The position numbers and the translations under genes were made by a program. DNA of 16,012 nucleotides. Origin: CAVPGH01 sp046726955. Lineage in GTDB: Bacteria > Acidobacteriota > Vicinamibacteria > Fen-336. The DNA lies in contig JBKPBQ010000138.1 in assembly GCA_046726955.1 (NCBI GenBank), forward strand, positions 1-16,012, written 5' to 3'. This document shows positions 13,852 through 16,012 of this stretch, piece after piece (the first letter of the stretch is position 1; every line of letters starts with the position of its first letter). The notes beneath the pieces were generated by a model. It worked only from the letters and a program-made list of their open reading frames with translations. It searched no databases and was not told where the DNA came from.

Positions 13852-14499
13852 TCAACTGCGCGCGGGAAACCACTTCTGGAAGAACGGGCTCGCGACGCGT
13901 AGGCCCTCGCGCACGAAGCCCGCCTTCTCGATGGCGCGCCGCGACGAGAGGTTGTCCACCGCGGCCTCGATGTAGACGGGCAGGCCAGGCCTCTCCTGCT
14001 GGAGAATCCGCACGACGAAGAGCAGCGTCCGCGGGAAGAGGCCGGCGCCGCGGAAGTGCTCCAGGGTGAACGCGCTCTGGAGGAAGGCGGCTGGGTCGTG
14101 CGAGCCCGGCGGGTACGTCGATGTCTCGTGCACCCAGCAGCAGCACGCGATCTCGCCGTCCTGCCGGGCCACGGCCACCCAGTCTCCCAGGGCAAAGCGC
14201 TTCTCCACCTTCGCGAGGAGAGCGTCGCCTCCGTACTCCCGGAGAGCGGCGAGGTCCGCCGGGGAGAAGCCGTCGGGGCGGGTCAGGCGCTCGAGATCGT
14301 CGGTCCCGCGCGGGTCAGCGGGGGCGCTTCCCGGATGGCGGTACGCGGCGAGCAGATAGATGCGGAGGCGCCAGAGCAGAGCCGGAATGAGAGCCGCGGC
14401 GGTGCCCACGACGAGCCCCCGCGCGCGGACGTGGCGCCGCATCCGGTCGAAGGCCTGGCGCATTCGCTCCGACGCGCGCGGGCGGACGGCCGCAGCCAT
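13852..14499 (-). CDS. GNAT-like acyltransferase with N-terminal membrane helix
   Basis: A 215-aa protein. Residues about 28-52 ('GLVVGTAAALIPALLWRLRIYLLAA') form a membrane anchor or amphipathic helix after a basic N-terminus. The rest has a GNAT shape: 'DWVAVARQDGEIACCCWVHE' as a central beta pair, 'FRGAGLFPRTLLFVVRIL' as the likely acetyl-CoA loop with helix, and 'VYIEAAVDNLSSRRAIEKAGFVREG' as the strong C-terminal GNAT/FemAB-like signature. Acceptor substrate is unknown. The ATG (complement of 14497-14499) has no ribosome site; TAGCAT lies 9 nt before it on the minus strand. It diverges from a polytopic membrane protein across 26 bp, which suggests a shared envelope-related role. Confidence 0.8.
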   Translation of the reverse strand: MAAAVRPRASERMRQAFDRMRRHVRARGLVVGTAAALIPALLWRLRIYLLAAYRHPGSAPADPRGTDDLERLTRPDGFSPADLAALREYGGDALLAKVEKRFALGDWVAVARQDGEIACCCWVHETSTYPPGSHDPAAFLQSAFTLEHFRGAGLFPRTLLFVVRILQQERPGLPVYIEAAVDNLSSRRAIEKAGFVREGLRVASPFFQKWFPARS

Positions 14500-14508
14500 G
14501 ATCCCGGC

Positions 14509-14518
14509 ATGCTAGCGT
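14509..14518. promoter_or_regulatory. Overlapping divergent -10-like elements
   Basis: Plus strand TAGCGT (14513-14518) lies 7 nt before the GTG at 14526. Minus strand TAGCAT (complement of 14509-14514) lies 9 nt before the ATG at 14499. The two share the central TA, so only one direction could be opened at a time. Both are weaker than the other -10 elements in the window. Confidence 0.35.
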
Positions 14519-14525
14519 ACGCGCC

Positions 14526-16012
14526 GTGCTCCCAGCCCTCCGGGCTCTTGGTCTCTATGCGGTCTTCACCGTCCTCCTCACCTGGCCCCTCGCCGCCAAC
14601 CTGACGGTCATGGACCCCGGCGACTCCGCGTTCTTCGCCTGGGAGATCAGCTGGGAGCTGCACTGCCTCAAGACGGATCCCGCGCGGCTGCCCCACGGCA
14701 ACATCTTCCATCCGCTCCGCGACACACTTGGGCTCGACGAGCCGATCCTGGGCACGACGCTCCTCGTCCTGCCCCTCGCCCCCTTCACCGACGACGCGGT
14801 GCTGCTCCACAACCTCGCCCGGCTGCTCACGTTCGTGCTCTCCGGCCTCGCCGCCTTCGCCCTCGCCCGCGAGCTGGGGGCGGGGGAGGCGGTCGCGCTC
14901 CTCGCCGGCGCCGCCTTCGCGTTTTCGCCCATCCGCACGGACCAGATCGCGCACCTCTCGACGCTCGGGACGCAGTGGCTGCCGTTCGTCGTCCTCTTCG
15001 CCGTGCGGTTCGCGCGCACCGGCAAGGCGGTCCACGCGCTACTCTCCGCGCTCTTCTTCGTGCTCGCCTTCCACGGCTGCGGCTACCACGGGGTGATCGC
15101 GCTCGCCGTGCTGCCTCCCGCGTTCCTGGTTCTCCTGTGGGGCCGATGGCGATCGCTCGGGATCGCGGTTGCGGCGGCGGCGCTCGCCGGGATCGCGCTC
15201 CTGCCGCTCTACTTCATGCACAAGCGGGCGCTCGACCCGGAGCGGTACGAGCGGGGGAGCGACGAGACGACCTACTACTCGGCCGCGCTCGAGTCGTTCC
15301 TGGCCACGAGCTCCTGGAACCGCGTCTGGGGCGAAGCCACTGATCGGTTCCGGACGATCGGCCCGAACAATCTCTTCCCGGGCCTGGTCCTGCCCGGGCT
15401 CGCCGTGCTCGGCGCGGTGCGTCTCTCGCGCCGGCGGGAGAGGCCCAGCCGGGAGGCGGTCGCCCTCGCGGTGATGGCCCTGGCGGCGGTCGTGGTTGCG
15501 ATCGGGCCCCGGATCCGTCTCTTCGGCGAAGACCTCGGGCCCGGCCCCTTCGCCGCGGTGCGTGAGGTCGTGCCCGTATTCAAGATGATACGGGTGACGA
15601 GCCGGGCCGGCGTCTTTCTCGCGCTTCCCCTGGCCATGCTCGCGGCGAAAGCGCTCGCCGACTGGCGGCCGCGCCGCGCCGTGGTCGCGGCCGTCTTCGT
15701 GCTCGTTCTCGCCGAGGGCCTCGTGGCGCCGATCCCGATGCCCGAGTGGACGAAAATCATCGACTCGCGCCGCGAGCCCCCCGAGGTCTACCGCTGGCTG
15801 GCCGCCCAGCCCGCCGGCACTCCCGTCGTTCACCTGCCCATGCTCGACGTCTACGGCCTGGAACGCCGGCCCGCCTTCCACGAGAGCGTCTACATGGTCT
15901 ACTCGACGCACCATTGGAAGCCGCTGGCCAATGGCTACGCCGGCATCGAGCCCGCGAGCTATCAGCGCCTTCGCGCCCTCGCCCACGGGTTCCCCAGCGA
16001 GGAGCTCCTGGC
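14526..16012 (+). CDS. Polytopic membrane protein, GT-C-like (3' end outside window)
   Basis: The frame is open from GTG 14526 to the window end (495 codons) without a stop. The N-terminus 'VLPALRALGLYAVFTVLLTWPLAANLTVMDPGDSAFFAWEISWELHCL' has one helix and then an outward acidic 'DPGDS' loop, followed by 'GNIFHPLRDTLGLDEPILGTTLLVLPLAPF' and about ten hydrophobic helices up to about residue 400. It then turns soluble ('RREPPEVYRWLAAQPAGTPVVHLPM'). This organisation is familiar from uncharacterised YfhO/GT-C-type proteins of Acidobacteriota thought to move sugars from lipid carriers; catalysis is inference. GTG is preferred because it follows a -10-like TAGCGT by 7 nt and the membrane segment begins right after; there is no ribosome site. 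Confidence 0.85.
   Translation, partial: MLPALRALGLYAVFTVLLTWPLAANLTVMDPGDSAFFAWEISWELHCLKTDPARLPHGNIFHPLRDTLGLDEPILGTTLLVLPLAPFTDDAVLLHNLARLLTFVLSGLAAFALARELGAGEAVALLAGAAFAFSPIRTDQIAHLSTLGTQWLPFVVLFAVRFARTGKAVHALLSALFFVLAFHGCGYHGVIALAVLPPAFLVLLWGRWRSLGIAVAAAALAGIALLPLYFMHKRALDPERYERGSDETTYYSAALESFLATSSWNRVWGEATDRFRTIGPNNLFPGLVLPGLAVLGAVRLSRRRERPSREAVALAVMALAAVVVAIGPRIRLFGEDLGPGPFAAVREVVPVFKMIRVTSRAGVFLALPLAMLAAKALADWRPRRAVVAAVFVLVLAEGLVAPIPMPEWTKIIDSRREPPEVYRWLAAQPAGTPVVHLPMLDVYGLERRPAFHESVYMVYSTHHWKPLANGYAGIEPASYQRLRALAHGFPSEELL

Noticed and set aside
1..16012. CRISPR arrays, tRNA genes, insertion sequences, prophage or toxin-antitoxin genes
   Set aside because: No spaced repeat series, cloverleaf, transposase or integrase motif was found on either strand.

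Overview
This is a GC-rich (about 70% by eye) bacterial window with compact, mostly intact genes. I see no tRNA, rRNA, CRISPR array, insertion sequence or phage gene. Several protein types recall soil and sediment Acidobacteriota (Thermoanaerobaculia-like), with Myxococcota or related uncultured phyla as alternatives: a secreted protein ending in a 'CRVLDTR...LDVTGYF' domain, a DUF2911 lipid/secreted-type protein, large polytopic proteins with a periplasmic 'DxD' loop, and a TPR tail. This placement is inference from protein style and is only moderately secure.

Layout. Positions 1-1350 (+) carry an aldonolactone oxidase-type flavoprotein whose start lies outside the window, closed by a perfect 13-bp-arm hairpin. 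A secreted protein follows (1489-2424, +). Next is a translationally coupled pair: a 722-aa multi-pass membrane/TPR protein (2453-4621, +) and a YdcF/ElyC/SanA-type membrane protein (4618-5439, +). A 185-bp hairpin-rich gap separates these from four minus-strand genes (7540 down to 5625): a small CxxC protein, a four-helix membrane protein, a GNAT acetyltransferase and a secreted DUF2911 protein.

From a divergent control region (7541-7663) with a Fur-box-like palindrome inside a good sigma70 promoter runs an iron-storage block: bacterioferritin-associated ferredoxin (bfd), bacterioferritin (bfr) and a TetR regulator. After a terminator-like hairpin comes a second promoter with a perfect 28-bp palindrome at its predicted transcription start. 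It drives three overlapping genes for a molybdenum hydroxylase (small 2Fe-2S, large Mo, medium FAD subunits). The medium subunit carries the extra four-cysteine [4Fe-4S] insert typical of 4-hydroxybenzoyl-CoA reductase, so the enzyme may be a low-potential reductase and not an ordinary oxidase or dehydrogenase.

The end of the window has a secreted protein of unknown function (13040-13837, +), a GNAT-like protein with an N-terminal membrane helix (13852-14499, -), and a polytopic membrane protein cut by the window end (14526-16012, +). The last two diverge across only 26 bp.

How it fits together. The most coherent story is iron-linked: a Fur-type site controls bfd and bfr, a TetR gene follows bfr by 15 bp, and that TetR sits directly before the palindrome-controlled promoter of an enzyme that needs Fe-S clusters, FAD and molybdopterin. 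A second theme is promoter architecture: several genes have a -10-like hexamer 6-9 nt before the start codon and no Shine-Dalgarno sequence, suggesting leaderless mRNAs.
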